Below, piece after piece: positions 28,403 to 38,563 of a DNA stretch of 64,000 nt. The stretch is taken from the NCBI GenBank assembly GCA_947593975.1, contig CANQDW010000002.1, positions 1 to 64,000 on the forward strand, read 5' to 3'. The position numbers and the translations under genes were made by a program. This DNA is from an uncultured Lachnospiraceae bacterium (GTDB taxonomy: Bacteria; Bacillota; Clostridia; Lachnospirales; Lachnospiraceae). Below the pieces are notes generated by a model. The model searched no databases. It was not told the DNA's origin and worked only from the letters and a program-made list of their open reading frames with translations. Every line of letters starts with the position of its first letter. Positions within the stretch are counted from its first letter, which is position 1.

Positions 28403-29293
28403 TCAGCCGCTCCTTTTTTTGTATCGTTTTATGACCGCCGTTTTATTAAAGGCAAAAGGCAGATAGTAATACAGATATAAGAGTCTGTCTAAAGTACTGC
28501 CAAAAGGCCTTGTTACAAATCGGTACAGAGCGCAAAAAAGTCTGTTTTTACATTGCACATACCATATGAAAATACGTTTTAGGAAACCTGTTTTTGCTTT
28601 GGAATGTTCAAATATAAACGAAACGTCCGTGAAATTAACGTACACGCCTGAAAAAGATGCTTCGCAGCAGGCTCTGCTTAGGGCGTCCGTAAATGCGGCG
28701 CGCATCTCAAAGTCCTTAAAGCGCAGCGTGACTTTCATCGACAGGCCGGCGGGTTTTGAAAAGCGTCCCGGAATAAATATTGTAAGCCACCAGTGGTGTT
28801 TCCGCATATGCGTAACCTTACAGCCCTTATCGTACAGGCAGGAAGAGATATCGACGTAATCGTTTTTATCAGCCGCTTTAAACCAAGCGGTCTTATAGGA
28901 ATCGGGAGAAATGATCCCGTCGGTATGATATATACCGGTCTCGCATCCCGTATTTATGCCGTACTGTCCTTTCCAGAATTCTATGAGCCAGGTTTTTTGG
29001 TCATAGTTAAAATATACCCTGAAACAATCGAATATCATATTAAAAAAAGGCGCCGCTTTGTCATATAAAACGGAGTAGCCGCAGTCTTTCTGCCAGGCGT
29101 CGGTCCTGCTTGTGAGTACATCGCGGATAACGTCGTAGCGGTATCCGAACGGTTTTGCGGCTTCGTTTATAATACTGCATTTTTCTGCTATTGACATACA
29201 TTTTATCCTGCATATTATCTTTTTCTTCCTGAAATGGAATATGATAAGAAAGATAATTGCGGTAAGGATTAAAGGCAGGATAATAAAATACAT
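28403..29293 (-). CDS. DUF4474-like membrane-anchored protein
   Basis: N-terminal TM, GFTDVL-like region, WLIEFWKGQYGINTGCETGIYH and HHWWLTIFIPGRFSKP motifs. Confidence 0.65.
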   Translation of the reverse strand: MYFIILPLILTAIIFLIIFHFRKKKIICRIKCMSIAEKCSIINEAAKPFGYRYDVIRDVLTSRTDAWQKDCGYSVLYDKAAPFFNMIFDCFRVYFNYDQKTWLIEFWKGQYGINTGCETGIYHTDGIISPDSYKTAWFKAADKNDYVDISSCLYDKGCKVTHMRKHHWWLTIFIPGRFSKPAGLSMKVTLRFKDFEMRAAFTDALSRACCEASFSGVYVNFTDVSFIFEHSKAKTGFLKRIFIWYVQCKNRLFCALYRFVTRPFGSTLDRLLYLYYYLPFAFNKTAVIKRYKKRSG

Positions 29294-29388
29294 ATCGTCA
29301 CCCCATAATAAGCTGATTAATTTATTTTATGCAAAAAAAGTCGAAATTGTTATATGTACGCGCTGAAATGTTCGATATAAAAGAGTAT

Positions 29389-29417
29389 TTGACACTGCAA
29401 ATCAGTATGTGTATTAT
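29389..29417 (+). promoter_or_regulatory. Sigma70-type promoter for padR operon
   Basis: TTGACA (29389-29394), 17-nt spacer, TATTAT (29412-29417). Confidence 0.7.
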
Positions 29418-29461
29418 TAATGTAGGAGGAAGTTTATCTGTATATACCGGGAGGTGAAAAC

Positions 29462-29779
29462 GTGAATGTACAGTTTAAGAAAGGCGTGCTGGAACTGATC
29501 GTGCTGGAATCTGTACACGGCAGGGATATGTACGGTTATGAACTTGTTCAGGAAGTGTCTAAAGTTGTGGATGTAAATGAAGGAACGATATATCCGCTGC
29601 TTAAGAGGCTTACCAATGAACATTATTTTGAGACTTATCTGCAGGAATCCAACGAAGGACCGCCGCGTAAATATTATCACATTACCGCGACGGGAATTCT
29701 GCACAGGAGCGAACTTAAAGAAGAGTGGCTGGAATTTTCGGAGCAGGTCAGCAAATTTTTGAAGGAGAAAGAGTCATGA
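29462..29779 (+). CDS. PadR family transcriptional regulator
   Basis: GVLELIVLESVHGRDMYGYELVQEV, EGTIYPLLKRLTNEHYF, GPPRKYYHITATG. Confidence 0.93.
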   Translation: MNVQFKKGVLELIVLESVHGRDMYGYELVQEVSKVVDVNEGTIYPLLKRLTNEHYFETYLQESNEGPPRKYYHITATGILHRSELKEEWLEFSEQVSKFLKEKES

Positions 29780-30807
29780 ATAAAGCGGAGTTTTTAACGA
29801 TAATTGGTAAAAAGCTGGCTGTACTGCAGGAGAGCGAGATATCGGATATAATCGGTGAATACAGTCAGCATATTGACATGAAGATAAGCGAGGGGATGAC
29901 CGAAGACGAAGCGATAAATACGCTTGGAGATATAGACGAACTTACGGACGGCATACTTTCGGCATATCATGTAAATACGGGCGAAGAAAAAAACAGCGGG
30001 ATCAAAAGGAAATTCGGAAATATCATCCCGGCTGCCGCAAGATGGGCAGGGAAAATACTTGCGGTGCTTTTTACGGTAATAATAAGCCTTGGAGTATTGT
30101 TCATGCTGTTTATGGCAGGCGTGTGCATTGTGCTTCTGACCCAAGGATATCCGCTTTCGGGAGTTTTCCTTGCGCTTATGGGGATTGTGCTCATACTTGG
30201 CGCGGTCGCAGTATTCTGCTACCGTATGCTGATCAAAAATAACATAAGGCCCGCGCGTGTTAAACAAGTTATATGCATAATGCTTATCGCAGGCGTTTTT
30301 ATAGGCGGGATAGGAACCGGAATGGTTTTGGCCGAATACAGTTCATACGAATACATAAACGACGTATATCTGCCTGATTCCAAAGAAATAACCAAGTCTA
30401 TCGATTATGAGGTGTCCTGGGCCAATGTTATAAAGAAGCATTACGGGGATAAGATTGCAAAGACGGTCGTTATAAAGTCGGCATATCCGGAATTGTGCAG
30501 ACTGGTGCCGGACGTACGGGTGCAAAAAAATCATATATCCGCCGATATCACATATTTTGCGCAGGAAAAAGAAATACTTCAGCCGCGCATTTACGAGAAT
30601 GAAGCGGGCGACAGCCTGTGCCTGTATTCAGGGCTTGATACATCCGAGGCGTCGATATTGGAATACAAGGATATCCTCCTCGATAATCTCAGGGAGCATA
30701 AGTTTGGCAGATATTGCGTGGGTAAAGTTACAGGTATAACTATACGGGTAAATCCGGAATCGGAATTTTCCGTTTTGATCAAGACAATATATGAATCTCA
30801 GGAATGA
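29776..30807 (+). CDS. HAAS/DUF1700-type membrane protein
   Basis: MNKAEFLTIIGKKLAVLQESEISDIIGEYSQHIDMKISEGMTEDEAINTLGD; pairs with PadR with ATGA overlap. Confidence 0.82.
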   Translation: MNKAEFLTIIGKKLAVLQESEISDIIGEYSQHIDMKISEGMTEDEAINTLGDIDELTDGILSAYHVNTGEEKNSGIKRKFGNIIPAAARWAGKILAVLFTVIISLGVLFMLFMAGVCIVLLTQGYPLSGVFLALMGIVLILGAVAVFCYRMLIKNNIRPARVKQVICIMLIAGVFIGGIGTGMVLAEYSSYEYINDVYLPDSKEITKSIDYEVSWANVIKKHYGDKIAKTVVIKSAYPELCRLVPDVRVQKNHISADITYFAQEKEILQPRIYENEAGDSLCLYSGLDTSEASILEYKDILLDNLREHKFGRYCVGKVTGITIRVNPESEFSVLIKTIYESQE

Positions 30808-30822
30808 AACGGAGATGTACAA

Positions 30823-31674
30823 ATGGAAAAACAGATGTATACTCCCGCCGAAGTGCTCGAGAATAATATAAACGGCGGAGTAACCAAATCTAAACTTACA
30901 ATTGCCAAAATGATAATGCTTGGAATATTTGCAGGGGCGTTTATCGCATTTGGCGGCGCGGCAAGCAGCGTTGCGGCGCACGGCGTGTCCGATGTGGGCC
31001 TTACAAGGCTTGTTACCGGAGCGGTATTTCCGGTAGGTCTTATGATGGTAGTACTTACGGGGTCGGAGCTTTTTACCGGGAATAATCTTATGATAATGGC
31101 GTTTTTTGATAAGAAGATAAGCGCGGGGGCGATGCTCCGCAATCTTATCATAGTATATTTTTCCAATCTTATCGGAGCGGTATTGATATCAGTTCTGGTA
31201 TTTTACTCGGGACAGTTTGACTATTCGCAGGGCGGACTCGGTGCATATACTATTAAAGTAGCCCTGGCAAAAGCGGCAATAACTCCGGGCAGAGCCGTCG
31301 TAAGCGGAATTCTGTGTAATATCCTTGTGTGCCTGGCGATACTTATGTCAGGAGCGGCAAAAGATGTGTGCGGAAAGATACTGGCGATCTTTTTCCCGAT
31401 ATCTGCGTTTGTAATATGCGGGTTTGAGCACTGCGTTGCCAATATGTTCTATCTTCCGGCAGGTATGCTTGCAGCGGCTGATCCGGATTATGTATCAAAG
31501 GCAGAAGAGCTTTACGGGATAACCAAAGAACAGTGCGGACAGCTGCTTTCGTTTATGCCGGTAAGGAATCTTATATGCGTAACCGTGGGCAATATGATTG
31601 GCGGTATGCTTTTTGTGGGAACTGTATTTTATTTCGCGCACAGGAAAAATAAAGAAAATTTAAATGCATTGTGA
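30823..31674 (+). CDS. Formate/nitrite transporter (FocA/NirC family)
   Basis: GIFAGAFIAFGGAASSVAA, LTGSELFTGNNLMI, FGFEHCVANMF (GFEHCVANMFYLPAG). Confidence 0.93.
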   Translation: MEKQMYTPAEVLENNINGGVTKSKLTIAKMIMLGIFAGAFIAFGGAASSVAAHGVSDVGLTRLVTGAVFPVGLMMVVLTGSELFTGNNLMIMAFFDKKISAGAMLRNLIIVYFSNLIGAVLISVLVFYSGQFDYSQGGLGAYTIKVALAKAAITPGRAVVSGILCNILVCLAILMSGAAKDVCGKILAIFFPISAFVICGFEHCVANMFYLPAGMLAAADPDYVSKAEELYGITKEQCGQLLSFMPVRNLICVTVGNMIGGMLFVGTVFYFAHRKNKENLNAL

Positions 31675-31681
31675 AAAAACG

Positions 31682-31710
31682 TTGACAGATTGCGAAAAAT
31701 ATAAGATAAT
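31682..31710 (+). promoter_or_regulatory. Strong sigma70-type promoter for the secreted CBM9-like protein
   Basis: TTGACA (31682-31687), 17-nt spacer, GATAAT (31705-31710); AGGAGG RBS downstream. Confidence 0.75.
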
Positions 31711-31763
31711 GATAATACTAGCGAACTATTAGCTATATTATTATATTTCTAGGAGGGAATACT

Positions 31764-33701
31764 ATGCGAGTATTAAAAAAAGGTATTGCTATTGCTCTTT
31801 GCGCAGCAATGGTAATGACTGTTGTACCGGCAGGTTCTGCTGATGCAGCAAAGAAACCTACGCTTAAGAAAAAAGCTTCCGTAGAAGTAGGAGGCACAAT
31901 TAAGCTTACGGTTAAGAAAGCTGCCAAGAAGGCTAGTGTAAAATGGAAATCAAGCAAGAAAAAGGTAGCTACAGTAACTAAAAACAAGAAGGCTAAGAAG
32001 CCTACCGCAACTGTTAAAGGTGTAACAGCAGGTACTGCAAAGATCACCGCTACATACAAAGCAGGCAAGACAAAGAAAAAGCTTGTATGTAAAGTAACGG
32101 TAACTCCTGCAGGAAACAATGGCGGAAACGGCACAGCTACCGCAGCGCCGTCAAACGGACCTGGAGGAAACAATCAGACTGCTGCACCGACAGCAACTAC
32201 TGAACCTACACCGACACCTACCCCTACACCGACGCCTACGCCGACAAACGTACCTAAGAACACAGGCGCGCTCAGCGCAGTTAAGGTAGCTGAGAACACA
32301 GTTATCAATATCGACGGTGCAGAAGGCGAAGACGAAGCATGGGTAGACGTATTTAATTCACAGGAACTCTTTAACGATACTACAAAGAGTTTTGGTGTAA
32401 GAGGCGGTACAGCTACTATTACATCTGCAACAGTTAAGTTAATGTGGGATGACACATCTCTTTATGCGCTTGTTGACGTTGCTAAAACAAACGCAGGCGA
32501 TTCTGATTCGGTAACAGTATATGTTGCAGATTCAAAAGACGCAGCTTCAGTTAACAAGGTTAACGTAAAAGTAGGCGAGACAAAGGCAGAAGCAGCAGCT
32601 GTTGCTACAGCTACAGGATATGTTGCAGAAGTTAAGGTTCCGTTAGGAGCTAAAGAAGTTGGAGACAGCGCAGCGATCGATATCCAGATCAATGAAGGCG
32701 ACACATCTATCAACTACTTCGATACGCCGTATGAGATGGTATATGATGAAGCATCAGATACATGGAGCGTTAAAGATGACGGAGTAAAAGCAGGAGACGA
32801 TGCAAAGGTACTCGGAGCCGTTGAACTTAAGGCAGCAATGGAACAGCCTACATCAGCTTACTATACCGATCAGGAAGAAGCTATCCTTGCAGCAGCTAAT
32901 CCACAGAAGGCAGAAGCTGTATATGGCGCAGATGATGCAGAGCAGGCAAATGAATTATATCCTGCAGCTCATACTATGACATGGGTAGATACATCATACT
33001 GGACAGGTGTATATGATGCAGTAGGAAGCCCATCGATAGTATTTGAACATGGTAATGTACCTGACTATAAAGGAAATGCGGACATGGTAACACTGTTTGA
33101 TCCTAGCACAGGAAAATCAAGCAGAGATAAGGCGCAGGCATATACAATATGGAGTGAGAATTATCTCTATGTACTTTATGATGTAAATGATTCTGATATC
33201 GCACCTGCAAGTGCAGATCACTATGATACAGATTCAGTTGAGTTCTTCCTTGACGAAGACTTTGACCGTCCTGATGTATATAGCCCTGATACTGATGAGA
33301 TTCAGATCCGTGTAGATGCTGTTAACAGCGCATTCACATGTAAGAACGATGCATCTGAAGCAGCTGACGGCGTTTCGGAAGGAACAGATCCGTTTAACAT
33401 GATAGCATATGCTGTTAAATATAAGCATGGCGATGAGCTTAATGATACTGTTGAGGGCGCTGACGGATACATGGTTGAGATGATCATCAAGTTCCAGAAG
33501 GCACATGCAGCAGACGAGACTATGGGAATGGATCTTCAGATTAATGACTGCTTCACATCAGAGACTGAGGGTACAGATGATCAGGGAGCTGCAACTACAG
33601 TAACAATTCCTGACAGAGCAGGTACTCTTACAGCCTATGATACAACTAACAATGCTTATCAGTATCCAAACGTATTCGGAAGAATTAAGCTTGTTAAATA
33701 A
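31764..33701 (+). CDS. Secreted protein: Lys-rich BIG2-like domain, Pro/Thr linker, two CBM9-like (xylan/cellulose-binding) domains
   Basis: Signal peptide; VKWKSSKKKVATVTKNKKAKKPTATVKGVTAGTAKITATYKAG; TPTPTPTPTPT linker; VFNSQELF..SATVKLMWDDTSLYALVDV and YTIWSENYLYVLYDVNDSDI..YDTDSVEFFLDED. Confidence 0.82.
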   Translation: MRVLKKGIAIALCAAMVMTVVPAGSADAAKKPTLKKKASVEVGGTIKLTVKKAAKKASVKWKSSKKKVATVTKNKKAKKPTATVKGVTAGTAKITATYKAGKTKKKLVCKVTVTPAGNNGGNGTATAAPSNGPGGNNQTAAPTATTEPTPTPTPTPTPTPTNVPKNTGALSAVKVAENTVINIDGAEGEDEAWVDVFNSQELFNDTTKSFGVRGGTATITSATVKLMWDDTSLYALVDVAKTNAGDSDSVTVYVADSKDAASVNKVNVKVGETKAEAAAVATATGYVAEVKVPLGAKEVGDSAAIDIQINEGDTSINYFDTPYEMVYDEASDTWSVKDDGVKAGDDAKVLGAVELKAAMEQPTSAYYTDQEEAILAAANPQKAEAVYGADDAEQANELYPAAHTMTWVDTSYWTGVYDAVGSPSIVFEHGNVPDYKGNADMVTLFDPSTGKSSRDKAQAYTIWSENYLYVLYDVNDSDIAPASADHYDTDSVEFFLDEDFDRPDVYSPDTDEIQIRVDAVNSAFTCKNDASEAADGVSEGTDPFNMIAYAVKYKHGDELNDTVEGADGYMVEMIIKFQKAHAADETMGMDLQINDCFTSETEGTDDQGAATTVTIPDRAGTLTAYDTTNNAYQYPNVFGRIKLVK

Positions 33702-33735
33702 TCAACCGAATAAACAATAATGTTTATTAAAACAG

Positions 33736-33772
33736 CAATTGCTGCCGTGTATGCGGCAGCAATTGTTTTTTT
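33736..33772 (+). terminator. Rho-independent terminator
   Basis: CAATTGCTGCCG / CGGCAGCAATTG stem followed by T7. Confidence 0.9.
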
Positions 33773-33798
33773 GTCTGTGTTTTTAATCTGCCGGGGGA

Positions 33799-34917
33799 TT
33801 ATCCGCGGTCTTTAAGTTTATCTTTTGGGAAGTATCTGTTGATCGTAGCATATTCAACCGATTCAAAAAGTACGATATCCGGATTGAATTTTTCAATGAA
33901 GTATTTGAAATTGAATATATTATAATAACTGTGTACGAATATGCTTTCTGAAAAACTTTCGTTCATGAACTTTTCTTTGCCCAGAAAATAGCTGCCTCTG
34001 AATACGAGGATCTTAGGGTATTCGGGATGAGCGGTATTGATGTAATGTGAATAATCCCTGTAATTATCATCGAGTATTATATCGGTATCTTCGGCGGTAA
34101 CGTCTATAGTATTGATATTATTTCGTGTATAAATAAATGAGGGCTCGTTTATTTCAAAATATGAAAGCGGAAGATATTGGTGTACTGTTTCGGTTACGGT
34201 ATAATCGCTGTCGTTGTTTAAAGGAATGTCTTTGTGGGTTTCGTGAAGGGTTTTAAGTATATTGCTTATTCCGATGTATGCGCCCGTTTCATTCCAGTGT
34301 CCCGCGTCATATTTTTTATCGAAAACCTGCGTTGTATAGGAGGCGTCTGTAAGAAGCCCGGTATTATCCATATAGTTTACGCCGTATTTATCAAGCTGCG
34401 ATAAAAGGTAATTCTGGCGGTAAAATGTAAGGTGCGTCCCTTCGGGCAGATAACGGCTGTATACCTGGGTTTTGTCAGGGTTTATACAATACAGGAAATC
34501 TATGCCTTTTTTGCTGCAGTAGTCCTGCATATATGAGATATAACCCGCAAATAGCTTAATATAATGCGGATCCGGTTTTTCTTTAGGCATATGGAAAAAT
34601 ACATAGCCGTCTTTGCCGTAAGTATAGTTAGGGTGAAGAAGCGAGCCGAATATACGGTCGTTCCCGTAAAGATATGCGCTAAGCATTTCATTCCTAAAGC
34701 CTATCCGCTGTGAGACGTATGTCTCAATATCCTCTGTGACAGTACCGTTATCGCCTATTTCATCAAGGTCGATGAGGGCGGTATTATCAATATCGGATAT
34801 CTGGTCTGATTTTGTGTTCATAAAGACGGCAGGTATTGTAATGCATAGAATAAACATAATGATTACTATAATGTCTGTAATTTTAGATGATCTTTTCATA
34901 CCGGTATCTCTCCTCAT
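33799..34917 (-). CDS. SGNH/AlgJ-AlgX (DHHW)-like acetyltransferase-associated protein
   Basis: N-terminal TM, DIETYVSQRIGFRNEMLSAYLYGNDRIFG, KDGYVFFH, DAGHWNETGAYIG; overlaps the MBOAT gene. Confidence 0.8.
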   Translation of the reverse strand: MRRDTGMKRSSKITDIIVIIMFILCITIPAVFMNTKSDQISDIDNTALIDLDEIGDNGTVTEDIETYVSQRIGFRNEMLSAYLYGNDRIFGSLLHPNYTYGKDGYVFFHMPKEKPDPHYIKLFAGYISYMQDYCSKKGIDFLYCINPDKTQVYSRYLPEGTHLTFYRQNYLLSQLDKYGVNYMDNTGLLTDASYTTQVFDKKYDAGHWNETGAYIGISNILKTLHETHKDIPLNNDSDYTVTETVHQYLPLSYFEINEPSFIYTRNNINTIDVTAEDTDIILDDNYRDYSHYINTAHPEYPKILVFRGSYFLGKEKFMNESFSESIFVHSYYNIFNFKYFIEKFNPDIVLFESVEYATINRYFPKDKLKDRG

Positions 34918-36323
34918 TAAAATTGAAAGTAAATAAACGGGTTATATACGCTGTTTGCAATATATATAATGCATGTGACAAGCAGCAAAAACGCAAGTAT
35001 TATCTGCAGGATACGAATGGATATATATTTGCCGCACAGATAATTGAATTTTTGCTTAAAGACCGGAACTGACGCCAAAAAAGCTGCGATCAGCGTACAT
35101 ATAAGTCTCGCGTCCAGGTAATATGCGTATGAGAAATGCGCCGTATTCGGCGGAAGGGAACCTATGCCATACATCATAAGGATATATTTTAGCGCGCTTT
35201 TTATATTGGCGGCGCGGAATAGTACCCAGCCTGTCATTACGATAAGCATTGTGAGCGCCCATTTAAAAAACGAAGGGATCTTCTCATAGGCAGCCGTTTT
35301 GCTGAGCGGTTTTTCAATGACGAGGAGTACGCCGTACATCATGCCCCATAATATGAAATTCCAGGAAGCTCCGTGCCACAGACCCGTAATGAAAAATACG
35401 ATCAGAATATGAAGGCTTCGGTTTCCGCGTCTGCTCCCGCCAAGGGGAATGTATATATAATCCCTAAACCATGTGGACAGAGAGATATGCCATCTCCTCC
35501 AAAATTCAGTGATCGACCTTGATATATAAGGATAATTGAAGTTTTCGGGGAAAGTAAAGCCGAATAACCTTCCGAGGCCTATTGCCATATCGGAATAACC
35601 TGAGAAATCAAAATATATCTGCAGGGTATAGCATGTTATCCCGATCCAAGCGGAAGGGCAGTCGATTCCTCGGTCGGCCATATTAAAAATGCCGTCCGCG
35701 GTTTCACCAAGTACGTTTGCGATCAGGACTTTTTTGGAAAGACCTGCGATAAATCTCATTATTCCTTCCGAAAGATCGTGTACTCCGGTATGCCTTTCCG
35801 AAAGTTCGCGGCTTATCTCATTGTATTTTACTATGGGTCCCGCGACAAGCTGCGGAAAAAGCGATATATAAAGCGCGGTATCTACGGGGCGCGTACAGCA
35901 GGGGCATTTGCCCGTATAGACGTCGCATATATAGGAAATTCCCTGAAAGGTAAAAAATGATATGCCTATAGGAAGTATGATATTTGTGAGAGGCAGGGAC
36001 TTATCTGCTATCAGATTGATATTTGTGATAATAAAGTCGGCATATTTGAATATAACCAATAACAGGATATTTGCGCAAAGCACAGTAATAAAAGCGGCTT
36101 TTCTTACCGGTCTGCGGCTGCATCTGCCGATACATATGCCGCCAATGTAATTAAGCGTTATGGAAAATAATATAAGGAAAACATATTCAGGTTTATTCCA
36201 CATGTAAAATAAAAGGCTGAATAAAAGAAGCACAGTATTTTTAAGGCCCGACGGTGAAATATAATAGAACAGCAGACATACCGGCAGGAAAAAACACAAA
36301 AAAACCAAAGATGAAAATACCAT
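34917..36323 (-). CDS. MBOAT family O-acyltransferase (AlgI/DltB-like)
   Basis: ISFFTFQGISYICDVYTG, FPQLVAGPIVKY, FWRRWHISLSTWFRDYIYIPLGGSRRG, TGLWHGASWNFILWG. Confidence 0.95.
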   Translation of the reverse strand: MVFSSLVFLCFFLPVCLLFYYISPSGLKNTVLLLFSLLFYMWNKPEYVFLILFSITLNYIGGICIGRCSRRPVRKAAFITVLCANILLLVIFKYADFIITNINLIADKSLPLTNIILPIGISFFTFQGISYICDVYTGKCPCCTRPVDTALYISLFPQLVAGPIVKYNEISRELSERHTGVHDLSEGIMRFIAGLSKKVLIANVLGETADGIFNMADRGIDCPSAWIGITCYTLQIYFDFSGYSDMAIGLGRLFGFTFPENFNYPYISRSITEFWRRWHISLSTWFRDYIYIPLGGSRRGNRSLHILIVFFITGLWHGASWNFILWGMMYGVLLVIEKPLSKTAAYEKIPSFFKWALTMLIVMTGWVLFRAANIKSALKYILMMYGIGSLPPNTAHFSYAYYLDARLICTLIAAFLASVPVFKQKFNYLCGKYISIRILQIILAFLLLVTCIIYIANSVYNPFIYFQF

Positions 36324-36434
36324 TATAATAGTCCTCTTTCATGGAAAGTTAATACATATTTGAATTATAGCATGTTGTCCATGCGATTTAAAGATGGTAT
36401 AATTGATATATAAAAATTTAAGAGGGGAAAAGAG

Positions 36435-37931
36435 ATGAGCGGTAAATTGATAAGGGGAGCGGGAATACTTATGCCGATAAGCAGCCTGCCTTCCCCGTAT
36501 GGAATAGGTACTCTTGGAAAAGAGGCGTACAGATTTGCGGACTGGCTGTGCGAAGCAGGACAGAGATACTGGCAGGTGCTCCCGGTGGGACCGACGAGTT
36601 TCGGCGACAGCCCGTACCAGTCGTTTTCTGCATTTGCAGGCAATCCTTATTTTATAGATCTTGACACGCTTATTGAAGAAGGGCTTATCGACCGGGAATG
36701 TGTATCGGAAGCCGGCGCGGACGGCGAAGAAGACAGGGTTGATTACAGCCGCCTGTTTGACAGCAGATTTAAGATATTAAAAAAAGCGTACGGACGCAGC
36801 GGGCATAAAGGAGAACGGGAGTATATTTCATTCTGCGAAAAGAATTCTTTCTGGCTGGACGATTATGCGCTGTTTATGGCGCTTAAAGAACACTTTGATA
36901 ACCGTTCGTGGACAGAATGGGATGAAGACATACGGTTTAGGCGCGCCGACAGAGTGGCGTTTTACAGGGAAAGCCTTGCATACGAGATTGATTTCTGGCG
37001 TTTCTGCCAGTACAAGTTTTTTGAACAGTGGGGCAGGTTAAAAAAATATGTAAACGAGCGAGGGATAAAAATAATAGGAGACATACCTCTTTATGTATCG
37101 TTAGACAGCGCGGACGTATGGGCATGCAATCACCTGTTTGAAATGGATGAAAGAAGAAGGCCTGTGTGCGTTGCGGGAGTACCGCCTGACTGCTTTTCGG
37201 AAGACGGACAGCTTTGGGGTAATCCTATATATAACTGGGAAGCAATGGAGAGGGAACATTTTGACTGGTGGCGTAAACGCATGAATTCCTGCGCCGCTCT
37301 CTATGATGTTATAAGGATCGACCATTTTATAGGGATAGTAAGGTATTATGCGATTCCCGCGGACAGTGTTAATGCAAAGACGGGAGAATGGCGTACGGGA
37401 CCGGGAAGAAAGCTTACGGATATAATATCCGACTCGGTAGGGGACGCTTCGATAATTGCGGAAGACCTTGGAGTTATAGTGCCGCCTGTAAGAGAGCTGA
37501 TCGAAGAGACGGGCTGGCCGGGCATGAAGATTTTTGAATTTGCATTTGACGGACAGCCGTACAATGAATATCTGCCGCATAATTATAAAAATCCCAACTG
37601 CGTATTATATGCGGGTACGCATGACAACGATACGATAAAAGGATTTGTCGATAAGGCGTATGATCATCAGAAAGCCCAGGTTATGGACTATATCGGCGCC
37701 GGAGATATTTCGGAAATACCGCGGCGCATGATACAGGCTGCATATATGAGCATTGCGGACGCAGTTATAATACAGATGCAGGATGTGCTTGAACTTGGCA
37801 CGGAGGCGAGGATGAATACGCCGTCTACTATCGGAGCCAACTGGCAGTGGCGCGCGCGTCTGGAGCAGATCGATCATAACGACGCCGCCTGGTTAAGAAA
37901 ATACGCCGGCATATACGGCCGTTCATTATAG
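36435..37931 (+). CDS. malQ: 4-alpha-glucanotransferase
   Basis: RGAGILMPISSLPSPYGIGTLG, IKIIGDIPLYVSLDSADVWAC, VIRIDHFIGIVRYYAIP, IAEDLGVIVPPV, YAGTHDNDT. Confidence 0.96.
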   Translation: MSGKLIRGAGILMPISSLPSPYGIGTLGKEAYRFADWLCEAGQRYWQVLPVGPTSFGDSPYQSFSAFAGNPYFIDLDTLIEEGLIDRECVSEAGADGEEDRVDYSRLFDSRFKILKKAYGRSGHKGEREYISFCEKNSFWLDDYALFMALKEHFDNRSWTEWDEDIRFRRADRVAFYRESLAYEIDFWRFCQYKFFEQWGRLKKYVNERGIKIIGDIPLYVSLDSADVWACNHLFEMDERRRPVCVAGVPPDCFSEDGQLWGNPIYNWEAMEREHFDWWRKRMNSCAALYDVIRIDHFIGIVRYYAIPADSVNAKTGEWRTGPGRKLTDIISDSVGDASIIAEDLGVIVPPVRELIEETGWPGMKIFEFAFDGQPYNEYLPHNYKNPNCVLYAGTHDNDTIKGFVDKAYDHQKAQVMDYIGAGDISEIPRRMIQAAYMSIADAVIIQMQDVLELGTEARMNTPSTIGANWQWRARLEQIDHNDAAWLRKYAGIYGRSL

Positions 37932-37933
37932 CG

Positions 37934-38170
37934 TCAGTTGGTTGTTTCGGTAACGCTGAGTTTTCTTATCTGGTTTATAAGGTACTTGTACCTGAGGTCT
38001 GCGGAATTTATTTCGTATATATAACAGTCTATCAAATCGGGATCCGACACGTTCTGGAAATTGATATATGCAATTTCCCGAGCCTGTCGGGTCTTTGTTA
38101 TATCATCCATAAGAAGCCGTCTTTTTTTGGCAAGGTCATTTTTTTCCTTTTTCATATACGCCCTCCGCAA
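37934..38170 (-). CDS. YaaL-like DUF2508 family protein
   Basis: Small protein with internal AYINFQNVSDPDLIDCYIYEINSADLRYKYLINQIR; divergent from a BofA-like gene. Confidence 0.65.
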   Translation of the reverse strand: MRRAYMKKEKNDLAKKRRLLMDDITKTRQAREIAYINFQNVSDPDLIDCYIYEINSADLRYKYLINQIRKLSVTETTN

Positions 38171-38261
38171 TATATTTTATATACTTATAAAATTCCCAGT
38201 CTTTGCTAGATTTATACATAAATTCCAAAAAAGCATAATAATTATTTAGAGAGGTGGTTAT

Positions 38262-38480
38262 GTGGCGGCAAAAATATTTAATGCTATTAAGAAATGCCTG
38301 TGGACGCTTATAGTCCAGCTTATGTCAGGATGTCTGCTCATATATATTGCTGATAAACTTTTTGCAATGTATGATTATAATATATATGTTGGAATTAACC
38401 CCATTACAGTAGGAGTTTCGGGGATTTTTGGCATACCGGGCGTGACGGCATTGTTTGCAATTGCAAATATTTTAAAATAA
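38262..38480 (+). CDS. Pro-sigma-K processing inhibitor BofA-like membrane protein
   Basis: GINPITVGVSGIFGIPGVTALFAIANIL motif of the BofA family. Confidence 0.8.
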   Translation: MAAKIFNAIKKCLWTLIVQLMSGCLLIYIADKLFAMYDYNIYVGINPITVGVSGIFGIPGVTALFAIANILK

Positions 38481-38563
38481 TACTTGATTATAATCGTAAT
38501 ACATGGTATCATACGTATTACAATATAAGATATATCAGATATGAGTTCAGATGCAGAAGGAAG

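Noticed and set aside
32174-32455. Repetitive cctacaccgacgcctacgccg tract and its antisense Val/Gly repeat ORF, considered as a CRISPR or tandem repeat element
   Set aside because: It encodes the Thr-Pro linker in frame; a 6-nt periodicity without spacers is not a CRISPR, and unit changes would not shift the frame.
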